A stretch of DNA of 64,000 bases from Eucommia ulmoides (GCA_016647705.1 CM028335.1:14653905-14717904); one strand, 5' to 3'. Shown: positions 35,770-47,475, counted from the first letter of the stretch. Notes: generated from the sequence alone by a model not told the origin. Numbers and translations are program-made.

Positions 35770-38700
35770 TCAAGATTCCGGTTGGTAACGAAACAAGTTG
35801 AATGCCGAATTCAAGACGCTGAATCCACCGTCCACCGTGAGGTTGAGTCCGCTCACGTACTTCGCCTCGTCGCTTGCTAGGTAAAGGGCGGCATTCGCCA
35901 CGTCGTCCGCCCTCAACGTCGGGCCTTTCAGATTCGCCCGCGAATTCATTACTCCCTCCAGGCTCTCATCATCGAGTCCGGCGAATTTCCTGGACAACGG
36001 TGTTGCCAGAACGTACGGCGACAGACAGTTCACCCTGATCCCGAACTGGCCGAGCTCCACCGCCAGGTTCCTGGTGAGCCCCAACACCGCATGCTTGGAG
36101 CAGCAGTAGGCGTGTGAGGTGCCGCCGGCGAGGGTGGAGCTTACGCTGGCGGTTGAGATTATGCAGCCGCTCCGTGCCGGTACCTGTTAATTTTAGTAAT
36201 TTGGGGTAATTGGGTAATTACATTATTCTCCCTTGATGTTAGCGTAAATTTTCATTTAATTCTTAAACTTTTAGGTTGCGTTTGGTAGATTTGATAAATC
36301 AATTGAACTTACGCCATGGAATTTGTAAATGATGAGATTTCAAAATTCTAGATTTCAAAATCCTATCATTAACAAACTTTTTGTTCGAATAACTCTTTTA
36401 GATGAATAATTTAATTATGTAATATTATAATTCCCTTATTTTGATAAACAAGTATTTATATGCAGAATTTTAAAATCTATTAATTTTTAATAATAAAAAA
36501 TATGAAAATTTATCTCATAATATAATTTTTATTTAGTAATTTAATTATATTTTTATTTATTATTTAATAATTTAATTATATTTTTATAATATATTATTTT
36601 TTAGTAATTTAATTATATTATTTGTGAAAATTTATATAATTTTAACAATATAACTTTAATTATACATAACTATTTTCGGAATATGATTTTAATACCTATT
36701 TTACAAATATAGTTTTATTATAGGATTAATAGCACTCCTGTGGTTTGCTCAATTTGCATTTTATCTCCCTGTGGTTTCGAAATCAACATTTACTCCCTGT
36801 GGTTAGATATTTGTTGCACTTCTCCCCTATATCAGGGGGTAAGTGGTTTGAAAATTTAACCACAGAGGGGTGAGTGACGATTTTCAAATCACAGGGGGTA
36901 AATACAAATCGGTTAAACTATAGGAGGTAAAGTTTAATTAACCTTTTATTATATAATATATTCTAAATTCTTGAAGGATTTAGAAATAACACGTGGTTTG
37001 AAGAGATTTACAAATTCTTCTTATTCTCCTATTTTATAAATAAATTAATTTTATAAATTCTTCTTTATAGTACCCGAAGAAAAAAAAAATTTAAATAGAA
37101 TTTGTGAAATCTCTCACGCAAATAAAATCATCTCTTAAATTATCTTATCCAAACACAACCTTAATAATTAGCAATTATTTGTATAATGGATTTAATCACT
37201 TGTAATATTCTCCTAGTTTTCTTTTAATAAATATGACACTATATTATTTTTTATTTTTTTATATTCACGAGTGTCTCTCCACCCATACAGAGTGTAAGAC
37301 TAATCTTGTTTGGGATGCGTGACTGTCCCTCCTAACAAGTACTTTTTTGCAGGCTCCAACTCCTGACCTTACAGAGGTCTCCTAATTGCTTTAACTCAAG
37401 TGGATCTTACCACTTGAGTTAAACTATGTTGGTTGACATCATACAAAATAATTATACTTCTCTTCTTTTTTATTTTAATGTGATTTTAATGTGATTTTTC
37501 ATTGATAAGTACTATTAAAATTTCTAAGAAAAAAGGGCAATCAAGCTATTGCTAATTAGTAAATTTGAAGGAGAAAAATATTAAATAAATATCATAATTA
37601 ATTAATAATAACATAAAATATAGATATTGCATATTGTTTAAAAGCTAATAACTTTAAAAACATAAAATGCAAAATCTAAAGAAAAAATAAATAAAACGAA
37701 TTTCTATTCAAACAAAATTAAAAATACACTAATAAAATATTGAATCTCTTTCTTATAAGTTTTTCTAAGAAGTTTATATTTAGTGTTTTTTACCTCCTCA
37801 TTGCTTACTATTTAAAAATGTGAAAGTAAATAAGACTGATCAAAATTATATATATATATTTTTTGAGAATGTATAAAAATTCATTTTGGTCGTTTTTTTA
37901 TAAATATTATTAAATATGAAATTAAAAAAATAATATTTATGTGTAATATTTAAATATTAAATATCTTTTAATATAAATTTTAATTTATTTTTCTTAAATT
38001 CACGAGATCCGCGAGTCTTACAATATTACACTGAAAAAGTGAAGATTGACTGACAAGGTTCAAGTACATGATAATTGCATTATTGAGCACCACATGTTGT
38101 AGAAAAAGTAAATATGTAAAACATGCTAATATGTTTGTAGATTAAAGTTCTCTAAGAGAAAAATCAAATATGTAAAGCTTGTCGGTATAGGTATTTTTAT
38201 AAATGGGTTAATTACACTTTACTATTCCTCATAGGTAGGCCGTTTTTGTATTTGTTTCCCTATGATATTCGCGTCATTATTTTACCCCATGTGGTTAAAT
38301 CTTTGTTACATTTTATACTCTCGTCAACAATTTGTTCCATGTAGTTAGACCTACATCAAGAGATAAAACGCAAAAAAACCTAATTATAGGGAATAAAGTG
38401 GTTACAAAATATCATTAGTTGACAAAGTGCAAAATCACCTAGGAGAATAAAATATGATTAACCCTTTTTAAATTCTTAGCTTAGATAGTCTGCCTTCTCA
38501 TATCAACACTCAAGACATGCTCTTTGGTTGGATGGAATATAGCATCTTTGGTTGGATGGAATCAATACACTCACGCTATCTTTGGTTGGATGGAATGCAG
38601 CATCTCAATACACTCACGCTATCTTTGGTTGGATGGAATATAGCACGATCAATATACGTACACTATCTTTGGTTGGATGGAATTAATGTGCAATGAAATA

Positions 38701-40040
38701 ATAATTTCAATGTTAATTTCATTCTCTCGTTTAGTTAAATGATGAAATAAAAAACTTCGATTTTATTAGAATAAAAATAAAGGAATGACATTCCTTATTT
38801 AAAGAAGTACAACTGCAATGATTTTTTTTTTCTCTCTCAAAATAAGGAAAAAAAAAATCCAAATACAAAAAATTACTAAAAGAAATATTTATAATTTTTT
38901 TTAGAGAGAGCGAGTAGATAAATTGATTGTCAAAAATTGTACAGAGATAACGTGCATAAAAAAAATTAAGAGCAAATAATGTAAAGCATAAAATTGTGCA
39001 AAATAAATGACATTATTGAGATATTAAATTTAAGAGAGAGAATTTCGTTAAATAAAACGATTTAGAGATAAAATGTTCTAGAGAGAAACTTGAGAGTATT
39101 AATTTTGAAAAAAATATTACTTAGAGAGAAAATTTTATTTTTCAATTCTAAGTATATTAACTTACACATATACGAGGGTATTATGGAATTTTTATTATAC
39201 TTAATTATTTCATTCCTTTACACATTGCAACAACCAAATAATGAAATTGAATTGTAATTCCATTCCATCTCTAATTCCATTTTTGTTCTTCAATCTATTC
39301 CATCTCGATTTCATTTCATTCAACCAAACGAGCCGTCAATATATTATGTGAAATACTGAAAGCATACTCAATTATGATAAATCTTTACAATTTGTTTTTC
39401 TTCATTATTTTCTTTTTTAAATAATGTACTTATTTTTAGCAATATGATTTCTTTAAACCTACCATATATATTATTTCGTTACGATGTTTAATCTACATAA
39501 TGACGCGATGTTGTAAATTGTATACGATCAATTTCTAAACATTACCATAACCCTGGCTGCGTGTTTCATGCCGAGGAAAACGCCCGTGACATTGACTTCC
39601 ACGACACGCTCGAAGTCTACCTTCTCATTGTCTACGATTCTAGCTTTGTTAGCATCGGATATACCGGCGTTGTTCAACATGATGTCAAGTTTTCCGTGGG
39701 TCTCCACTGTTTGGTCGACTGCACTTTGAACATGGTCTTCGTTAGTGACATCACAATGAATGTAGGTACAGTTTGAAGGACCAAGTGCGTGACAGACAGA
39801 ATTTCCTAGCTTGTCCTGGACATCTGCCAAAACAACTTTAGCTCCATGATTTGCGAACACTCCAGCCGTGCATTCCCCAATACCGCTGGCTCCTCCGGTT
39901 ATTAGGGCAACCTTTCCCTCTAGTCTAATAAAAACAAATTTAGGGGGGACTTGAAAATAAAAAGACAAATTTGGACTTAATTAACCTGATCCTTTTACTT
40001 ACCTCTTTGCCACCGTAGAGAGAAGTGAAGTTGTTGCCAT
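35770..40040 (-). CDS. Short-chain dehydrogenase/reductase (SDR110C type), three exons
   Basis: Exons on the minus strand: 40003-40040 (ATG at 40040), 39546-39924 and 35770-36183. Introns are 78 bp and 3362 bp; both are GT-AG, and the exons join in frame to 276 aa plus stop, the usual family length. Classical SDR with a Rossmann fold: TGGASGIG cofactor motif (22-29), Asp47 after beta-2 favouring NAD(H), NNAG (97-100), Asn124, and catalytic Ser152, Tyr165 and Lys169 (YCCSK). The C-terminal half (VNCLSPYVLATPL, KYVSGLNLTVDGGF) matches secoisolariciresinol dehydrogenase, xanthoxin dehydrogenase (ABA2) and momilactone A synthase-like enzymes. The substrate cannot be decided: lignans, ABA precursors or other secondary alcohols are possible. 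No signal peptide is evident, so it is probably cytosolic. Catalytic residues are intact and no stops were seen. Intron 2 is filled with transposons. Confidence 0.92.
36274..37160. mobile_element. PIF/Harbinger-like element in intron 2, TSD TTA
   Basis: 887 bp with inverted ends GGTTGCGTTTGG and CCAAACACAACC, flanked by TTA (36271-36273 and 37161-37163), as expected for PIF/Harbinger. It has no coding capacity and itself contains a Mutator-type MITE (36723-36943). The degraded duplicate of this intron at about 42215 reads through without it. Confidence 0.8.
36723..36943. mobile_element. Mutator-type MITE nested in the Harbinger-like element
   Basis: 221 bp, same family as 7654-7918 (GGATTAATAG...TTAATTAACC, 'tgtggtt' motifs in both orientations). 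Flanked by a perfect 10-bp duplication TTTTATTATA (36713-36722 and 36944-36953). Confidence 0.85.
37240..37437 (-). mobile_element. tRNA-derived SINE in intron 2
   Basis: On the minus strand it begins near 37437 with 'tagtttaactcaagtgg' (A-box-like) followed by 'aggtcaggagttggagcc' (decayed B-box) and ends in an A-rich tail (plus-strand T run 37245-37265). Flanks show an imperfect duplication ('tgacactat' / 'tgacatcat'). The duplicate intron at about 42250 lacks it. Confidence 0.6.
38205..38464. mobile_element. Mutator-type MITE in intron 2
   Basis: 260 bp, GGGTTAATTAC...GATTAACCC, flanked by 9-bp duplications with one mismatch (TTTATAAAT 38196-38204, TTTTTAAAT 38465-38473). The related intron fragment at about 41335-41355 shows the unfilled site. 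Confidence 0.85.
38519..38690 (+). repeat. Five copies of an 18-bp motif
   Basis: 'ctttggttggatggaat' recurs at about 38521, 38545, 38580, 38622 and 38666. The motif equals the outer end of the transposon that follows, as if its terminus had been amplified. Confidence 0.85.
38660..39335. mobile_element. Small non-coding DNA transposon in intron 2
   Basis: Left end 'tttggttggatggaatt' and right end 'cattcaaccaaacgag' are inverted repeats; the interior is AT-rich without ORFs. The style resembles hAT or Harbinger MITEs. No clear target duplication was found because the left end is amplified. Confidence 0.5.
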
Positions 40041-40110
40041 TGCTATGCAAGAGATCTAGAGAGAGAGAGAGAGAGAATTTGATCTCAGAAGTGCCAATGA
40101 GCTCCTCTGA

Positions 40111-40116
40111 TTTATA
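40111..40116 (-). promoter_or_regulatory. TATA box of the dehydrogenase gene
   Basis: TATAAA on the minus strand about 70 bp upstream of the ATG (40040). Between them the leader contains a CT run (GA run on plus, 40057-40075). A MITE (40183-40447) sits roughly 70 bp further upstream and so lies in the proximal promoter. Confidence 0.6.
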
Positions 40117-40182
40117 TTACTGAAAAATTAATTAGTTTTAAATTATTTTTTCAATAAAATTGTGAGGAGATAATGGTAAAAA

Positions 40183-40447
40183 GGGTTAATTACACTAAAT
40201 TCTCATGTGGTTAAAGTTGTTTTGCACTTTGCCTCTATGTAGTATTTTCGTCACCATTTTATCCCTTCTATATAGGTTTTATTGCACTTTATCCCTTGAT
40301 GTAGGCCTAATTACAAGAGGCAAAGTGCTAACGATGGGAGTAAAGTGCAACAAAGGTCTAACCACAGGGGTAAAATTGCGACGCAAATACTATAAGAGGA
40401 AAAGTGCAAAAGAGCCTAACCATATAGGGATAAAGTGTAATTAATCC
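40183..40447. mobile_element. Mutator-type MITE in the dehydrogenase promoter
   Basis: 265 bp, the same length as the copy at 7654-7918. GGGTTAATTACAC...GTGTAATTAATCC ends, flanked by TGGTAAAAA (40174-40182) and TTGTAAAAA (40448-40456), a 9-bp duplication with one mismatch. Confidence 0.88.
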
Positions 40448-40857
40448 TTGTAAAAACAAAGGGACCCAATTCTTGTAGATGTCGGCAGTGCTTGGAGAGA
40501 GAACGAGCCTAATTTATTTTCATGATGCAAAAATTCTCTCTCTTATGGTGCCATTTATGAAACACATAAATTTCTCAATTGACACAAAGAATCTGAATAT
40601 ATTCCGACTGCTAATATAATTCTGATTCCATTAGAAAGAACGATTCTTTCTGTTCTTCGACATCATTGATCATAGCCCCATTTGATGATTCTCAATGGCG
40701 TCTCACAAAATCTACCGTAAACAAACAGAAAATATCTGTCATCAAAATTGATGTGGATAAAAATCAACCAACCCCAAATCGTTTCACCTAAACTTGCCAC
40801 GCAGACCAAGCATATGACGTGTTAATCACACTTAAAAAAAAAAAAAAAAAAAAAAAA

Positions 40858-41345
40858 CAAGCTTCCATTTAAACATATTTAAAAATATAATTGTTAAAAA
40901 TTGAATCTCTTCATATAAATTTTTGTGAGGAGTTTATATTTAGTTTTTTTATCTTCTCGTTGCTTGCTTGCTATTTTAAAATGTTAAAGCAAATGAGACT
41001 AATCGAAAATTATATATATATTTTTTTGGTAAATGCATAAAAATTTACTTTGATTGTTTTTTATAAAATGTTATTAAATATGAAATTAAAAAAATAATAT
41101 TTATATGTAATATTCAAATATTAAATATCTATTAATATAAATTTTATTTAAAAATAAAAAATAAAAAAATCAGGAGATGCGCAAGTCTTAAGGTAGTTCA
41201 CTGAAAAAGAGAAAGATTGATTGACAAGGTTCACGTTGTAGAAAAAATAAATATGTAAAACATAATTATGTGGACATAAAAATCACATGTTATAGATTAA
41301 AGTTGTCTTAAGAGAAAAATCAAATATGCAAGGATTAATTTTAAA
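40858..41345 (-). pseudogene. Partial duplicate of dehydrogenase intron 2
   Basis: Colinear with about 37730-38200 of intron 2 (shared 'gaagtttatatttagt', 'gaaattaaaaaaataatatt', 'agattgattgacaagg'-type blocks). It contains no exon. It is preceded by a 24-base A run (about 40833-40856), and 40457-40832 is AT-rich with nothing recognised. Confidence 0.75.
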
Positions 41346-41447
41346 TTCTTAATCTAGGGTATGTTTGATAAAGTTTAAATTTTAAATGCTTTCAATTTTA
41401 AATGCTGAAATAATAAGTGTCGAATTTATTAATGCTGAATATATTAA

Positions 41448-41794
41448 GGGTGTGTTTGGTAGAGTAGAAAATGAAATGGATAATGAGGTGGGTAGTATAT
41501 TTGGTTGGAGGTGAAATGGATAAAGAAATTAAAAATGGAGGTAAAAAATGTCCTTCCTGCCATTTCCCCTCCCCAAAATGGAGGTGAAAATAAAAAGTTG
41601 GAAGGAAAAAAAGTTAAATTACCATTTTGTCCTTCTATTTTATATAATAAATATCCATTTTATTTGCAGTAGGGGTAAAATAGTAAATTAAATTAAAAAT
41701 ATATTATTTTTTTCTTTTTTTAATACACACAAAATATTATTTTCTATACTTCTATATTCTTTTTTCTTTTCCACCCTTTCAACCAAACATGCCC
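41448..41794. mobile_element. Harbinger-type MITE, TSD TAA
   Basis: 347 bp with ends GGGTGTGTTTGGT and ACCAAACATGCCC, flanked by TAA on both sides. Non-coding. A 34-base A run follows (41811-41844). Confidence 0.75.
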
Positions 41795-41809
41795 TAAGTC
41801 TTTCAACTT

Positions 41810-41846
<37 letters not shown>

Positions 41847-42164
41847 AACTCTGTACAAAAAAAATTCCTAATATAATTTTTACTTTATTTTCTAAAATGT
41901 TCCTTCTCTACAATCTTCTTTCTCTATTTTTTCTCAATTTAGTATTTCTTCTATCCACAATTTTTCGTATATCTCTCTTTTTGTGAGATTTTATTGTATT
42001 GGTGTAAAATATTAGTTGTGATAATTAAATATCTTATGGTATTTAGTAATAAGTGTTAAAAAATTAAGTAAATTACACTTAAATTTTTGAACAATTTTGA
42101 AGTGATCTATTTTTTTTTAAATGATTAATTAATCTCGTTATCAAACCAACTTAATTTGATAAGT

Positions 42165-42800
42165 ATTTATTCTCTCTTGATGTTGGAGTAAATTTCCATT
42201 CAATTCTTAAACTTTTAATATTTAACAATTATTTGTATAATGGATATGATCACGTGTAATACTAAATGTTAAAAATAATCGAAATCTAATATTAATCTAA
42301 TAGAAAAATTAATATCAAAACCTCCAGCATAGGTTGAACGAGAATGTTTGAGTGAGTAATACTTGAAACTGTTGAGTTTCATATTTTAGTTCTTCTTTAC
42401 CTCCTCATTACTTACTATTTTAAAATAAGAAAGCAAATGAAACTGATTAAACGCATGAAAATTTATTATGATTGTTTTTTTTTAATAAAATATTATTAAA
42501 TATGAATTAAAAAATAATATTTTTTTATAAGATTTAAATGTTAAATATCTCTTAATATAAATTTTAATTTTTTTTTTTTAAATTCACCAGATCGGTGAGT
42601 TTTAAAATAGTACACTAAGAAGGTAAGATTGATTGACAACGTTGAAGGACATAATAATTGCTCCACATGTTGTAGATTAAAGCTATTCAAAAGAAAAAAA
42701 TAAATATGTAAAACATGCATATATGTTTATGGACCACCAAACATGACAAGTTATAGATTGAAGTTGTCTAAGAAAAAAAATCAAATATGGAAACCGTGTT
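42165..42800 (-). pseudogene. Second partial duplicate of intron 2
   Basis: Matches 36215-36273 plus 37161-38180 with the Harbinger element, the SINE and the MITEs missing, for example 'ctctcttgatgttggagtaa' against 'ctcccttgatgttagcgtaa'. Exon 3 is absent at the left limit. Together with 45090-45633 it represents one decayed gene copy. Confidence 0.8.
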
Positions 42801-42974
42801 CTTCTAATCCAATAAGGAAAACTAAAAGGCAAAGTTTAAACCTTAAAATTAACCGGTGCTTTTCAAAGTGTAATCCTTGGCTCCTCTTTACTCTGCCCCT
42901 GTTTCAATGAATTTGTTTGGAGTGTTTTATTCTATGTATGTTATTTTTTCTTCCCCTCAACTCATGATTATTAT

Positions 42975-43334
42975 GGGTGTATTTGGTAGGATGAAAAATG
43001 AAATGGATTGGAAAATGAAAATGATAATGGGATGGAAAATAAAAATTTACTGTGTTTGGTTGGAGGTAAAAATGAAAAAAAAAAGAAAAAGAAAATAGAG
43101 GTGAACTAGCTCATTTCCGCCCTTTTTTTTTCCTTCCTAAATTTGGGCTGAAAATGAAAAATGGTGGGAAAAACACTCTAAAATTACCATTATACCCCTT
43201 GTTTAAATAACACATTCCCAAATGAGATGTAGCTTCATTTGTTTTATTTTCATTTTCATATATAACCATTATACCCCTTTGTTTCATTTTCATAATTTTC
43301 TACCTTGTTTGTCCCAATTTTGTATCAATGTTTA

Positions 43335-43380
<46 letters not shown>

Positions 43381-43748
43381 TTCATTTGTTAATTATTCAA
43401 ATATATTGTATTCAACTTGAATAATGGTTACTATAATTATAATCTAATTCTAGTTAATAATTTTTTTATTAGTTAAACAACTGATCTTTTTTTTTTTATT
43501 ATAGAATTCTTATTTTATATTGTAATATGTAGCAAGGTTAAAATAGTAAATTAAAATAGTGTATATTATTATTATTATTATTATTATTATTCTTTTATTT
43601 TTCTTTCTTTAATACACAAAAAATATTATTTTTCCTCTTTTTATATCTCTCCAACCAAATATGTTAAAGAAAATGATTTTCCCTCTATAAAGGATAAAAC
43701 AAAATTCTTTTTCTTTTTTCTTTTCCACCATTCCAATCAAACATACTC
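42975..43748. mobile_element. Harbinger/hAT-like non-coding element
   Basis: Left end 'gggtgtatttggtaggatg' and right end 'ccattccaatcaaacatactc' are inverted repeats related to the element at 41448. It contains (AT)n at 43340-43377 and (ATT)n at about 43565-43590. The target duplication is unclear. The ORFs at 42877 and 43111 are composition artefacts. Confidence 0.6.
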
Positions 43749-43930
43749 TAAATGATTATTAAATGATCTATTCATGGAATTCATTGAAGATGGGTATTGT
43801 CCCTTCAGTTGTAGCCTCAAATCAAATGCTTCAACTTATGCGTACATTTTTCCCTTTATTCATTTTGGTTTTCCTTTCCTCTCCATAAATTAATTAACCC
43901 TACACCAATGTCACTTCAAATGATTCCATT

Positions 43931-43970
43931 GAATTTGAGGAATCATGGCTATTGTAAATTCCTCAAATTC
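43931..43970. repeat. Perfect 13-bp hairpin
   Basis: GAATTTGAGGAAT (43931-43943) and its exact reverse complement (43958-43970), separated by 14 bases. It lies directly before the proposed 5' end of a Helitron-like segment. 43749-43930 shows nothing else recognisable. Confidence 0.8.
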
Positions 43971-45086
43971 TCTCGTTCTTAATACTATATATATGTACAA
44001 AATGCAAAATAGTTGTTTTGTCAGTCATCTTCTTTGCCCGATCAAATGATTCGCCTATAATCTAGAAAAAAGCACAAACAATGTTTTTCTAGAGGTTTCG
44101 ATGCATTATCTACCGTCAAAGATATTCAAACTGTTGTTTAATTCACGTCTTTTCCTATATAATTCGAATAGATTATTTGCTCAAATCCAAAACCCTTTTT
44201 TTGTGGTCACTCCCGAGGTTCTTAACCCTCTCAAGCATTGCGTTTCTCGGCCTCAGGTCACATTCGGAACTGGAAGGTGTGTTTGCTTCTGCCACCCTGC
44301 TTTCCGAAAATCTCTTTCTCTACATGAACTTGAAATTCTTTCCATTTCTACAGGTGAGCATAATTGAACAAAATTTATTATCCTGTGAAACTACAGGCTA
44401 TCAACACCAAGACTAAGTGCTTAATTATTGTTTTATTGTTTCGTCAGCATCGTTAAACAACACTCATTTTTTAAAAAATATTAGAACATGATTGTGTATT
44501 TTCATAGATGGTGCTATTGAGTTTGATTTGGTTTTTTCTTTTAGTGTTTATGTTCATAAAGGTTTTATATCTTTAAAAAATGATTTTCTTTGGCCTCAGA
44601 TCAACTTTATTGTATGCATGTATTTTCATGAACAATAGGCAAAAGATTGTTTGGCTAAATTAATACCTTAATGTGATTGTTTTGGATATGACAATTTATT
44701 GATGAAGCTTGGCTATGTATAAGAATTCAACTAAACATTGGATGATATTCAACCTTAACTCAGTACCTGTATACATATCATGAGTCATTGGTCAAATGAG
44801 GTTGTTCATCTTTTACTACTTTCGTTTGCTCTACTGACTATCCTATTTTTCTCTACATATATTGAAGATATCGGAGAATGATTGAGGCAACAAACTATGA
44901 AATCGAGAAGAAAATGATAATTTAAATTTTGCATTATGTTATCTTGTCAATTGCTTGGTTACATTAATGGTCAATGGTTGTTGCTTAAATTGTTGAAATG
45001 TTTATTGAATAATAATTTATAAATTACATCAATGTTTGGAGAAAAAAAAACACAGTAGCCTGCGCTATTCGTGGGCACAAACCTAG
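43971..45086 (+). mobile_element. Candidate Helitron, non-autonomous
   Basis: The right end fits the Helitron rule: a 7-bp stem GCCTGCG (45058-45064) pairs, with two G-U wobbles, with CGTGGGC (45070-45076), and is followed by ACAAACCTAG with T next. The left end is uncertain: 'tctctcgttcttaatacta' at 43971 resembles a Helitron start but the preceding base is not A. The interior holds an 88-codon ORF (44101-44367) overlapping a possible exon end CAG|GTGAGC (about 44353), which may be captured gene sequence. No Rep/helicase is present. Confidence 0.4.
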
Positions 45087-45089
45087 TTA

Positions 45090-45633
45090 TTTATTAAATT
45101 CCTAACTTAGGGAGTATGTATAAAAATATCATGGTCACTCACTAAATATATTTCTTATATTAGTGAAAGCGGACTCAATTATAATGAATTTTTATAAAAA
45201 ACAATTCATTTGTTTTTTAAATAATATACTTACTTTTTTTTTTTCTTAGCAACATGAGATGTTTTCAAACCTACAATATGTATTATTATTTTTTCCTTTT
45301 TACAGTAAAAGGTATGTCGGGACAGTTTACGCGCACCATAATTAATCACCTATCCAGACGATCTTAAGGACGTATTTTTCTACATTGACCTGGTGCATTC
45401 AAGATTAAATTCAAGATTTAATTCCTGAAGTGCTCTCCAGGAAGAAAGTCGAACCTTGGTTAATATGGAAAGAAGACACTTCCCTTCAACAATCGGACTA
45501 ACACCTCTTTGGTATTTCGTTATGATGTTTAATCTATAGAATGATAAGATGTATATTTCATATGATCAATTTCCAAACATTACCATAACCATAGCAACAT
45601 AATTCATGCCAAGGAAAACGTCAATGACGCCGA
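45090..45633 (-). pseudogene. Dehydrogenase duplicate: intron 2 end and exon 2 start of a dead copy
   Basis: Matches 39340-39605: intron text, then the exon 2 3' end ('attaccataacc', 'ttcatgccaaggaaaacgtc'), including the splice-donor region. A SINE interrupts it (45295-45513), and it stops at 45633, where the retroelement block copy B begins, so only about 45 bp of exon remain. It cannot be expressed as an enzyme. Confidence 0.85.
45295..45513 (-). mobile_element. tRNA-derived SINE (Au-like)
   Basis: On the minus strand: 'ggtgttagtccgattgttga', a B-box-like GGTTCGACTTTC, and a 3' part ending 'gcgcgtaaactgtcccgac' before 'ataccttttactg'. This arrangement recalls the plant Au SINE. The dehydrogenase intron at about 39465-39480 is the corresponding unfilled site ('tatatattatttcgtta'). 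Confidence 0.65.
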
Positions 45634-47475
45634 CTAAAGAGATTGGTTGAGTGACTTGAGATTGTAGAAATAAAGAAAGAGGAAAACATTTCAAGACCCA
45701 ATTCACCTCCCTCCTGGGTCAAGTCTGATCCCTTTGGGGCTACTTTCTACGATTGAGCGTGTTGAGATGCTAGCCGTCTTCTTTGAGTTTGCGAAAGACT
45801 AAAACGGATTGTATTAACATAGAAAGCACCCTGGATGTTGAACTAGATTCAGAAAAGCGTGCCTACTTACTCTTGGCGGAGCCTTCATCTCTAAAGAGAC
45901 TCACTTCTTGGCCAATAATTGGTATTAGAACTCAGTCTACGATAAATAGATTAAACTTAGGGGTGCTTACCGAGGTATCAATACCAAAACCATCAAATGA
46001 TCCTAATATTTTTTCATGAACACTATGAACCTCTGGGAGGATTCATACATATTTTTCCTCATTACCTACTGTTACATTACATATTGACCGTTCAAATTTT
46101 TTCTAAAATATCTATTCCTAAAATTAAGAAGCAACTACCACATTTAATTGAAGTAATTATTTAACTATTCATAATAATGATTCTAATCAAAATCTATTTT
46201 GGGGGGGTGCAACAATAATTTGTATTCTAAAATAATATCAGAAGGATTTGCAATCATTGTGGAAATTTCATTTTCTCTACGATTTCTAGGTTTTTTTAGA
46301 AGGGAACGAGAAAGAGAGACTAAAATGGAAGAATTTGCTTTCAATTCATTCAACAAAATCTCTTGTAAATAATCAAACGAATAATCAAGTTTGTTTAGTT
46401 ATTTTGTTGATTAAATTGCATAGTTATGATCACCTGTTTTAGAGCTTCAAAATGACAAAATCGTATTTTGACATCAAAATCACATAACTCATGTTGAATT
46501 CAACATGCTAAAGTTACTGCGAAATCGAGGAGCTGTCATTCATAGCTGTGTTGAACTCAACACATGAAAAATAAAATTAGACTTAGGTTGAATTCTATAG
46601 GAACAGATATGTCATGCATGAATGCGTTTGTGTAATCAAATCAAGAAAGAGTAATTAAAATGTAGTTATTTATTATTATACTAAGAGAAAATTAATGAAA
46701 TTATAATTGGTAATTGTCCCTTCTTTGCAATAATATTTTTTGTACATATTTAATCAGTAATTAGAGCATGCCACTTTATTAAATGGTGACAAATTTTCAT
46801 AATTAAGTGGCCATGTTAAATTCAACAAGATAATAATTTGTATGTTGTATTCCACAGAAATTTAGAATCCCCAATAATTAAACTTTTCTAATTAACTGAC
46901 CATGTTAAATTTAATATATATTATTGAATTCAACACAATCGTGAATGTTAACTCCAGATTTCGTAAATAATTTAATTTTTTGAATTCAACAAGGATTATA
47001 TATTTTCCATACAAGAAATATGATTGAAATACCATTTGAAATTTTAAGACAAACGATCATGATTGTATAATTTAATCACGTAGAAAACAAAACAAAATTA
47101 ATTTATTACTGTGATTACTTGCAAAAGTTTTTAGTATAATTAATTATTATTAATATTTTTTTTTTTTTTTTTTTTCAGAATAGATATTTCGATAATATCT
47201 CCATTACTTTTATTAATAATAACTATTTGATTTTAATTCAACTTATTAAAGAATCCGAAAAAAAATTAGAAATGAAATTATTTTATTCAAAAAGTCATGT
47301 AAACGAAATTATTTAGTTTAATATAATACTGTAGATATCAAATGGTATTTCTTAAGCTCTAATTTTAACCATAAACTTAAGGTAAACATATGTCCAAAAT
47401 GGATTTCAGCTAACTCTAATTTTAACCATAAACTTAAGGTAAACATATGTCCAAAATCGATTTCAGCTATATAAA
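45634..47475 (+). repeat. Retroelement-derived block, copy B
   Basis: Colinear with 6938-8453 and 12120-12420 but without the MITE and the Mutator-like insertion. It carries about 180 bp (45725-45905) not present in copy A, between 'gggtcaagt' and 'ggccaataattggta'. Small tandem repeats occur at its right end: 'ccataaacttaaggtaaac' twice (about 47368 and 47429). No genes. Confidence 0.75.

Noticed and set aside
37380-37440. Possible tRNA gene
   Set aside because: A- and B-box-like sequences are present, but no cloverleaf can be drawn. The A-rich tail and absence from the duplicate intron fit a SINE.
44101-44416. 88- and 79-codon overlapping ORFs as an independent gene
   Set aside because: No homology recognised and no second exon found. 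Kept only as possible cargo of the Helitron candidate.
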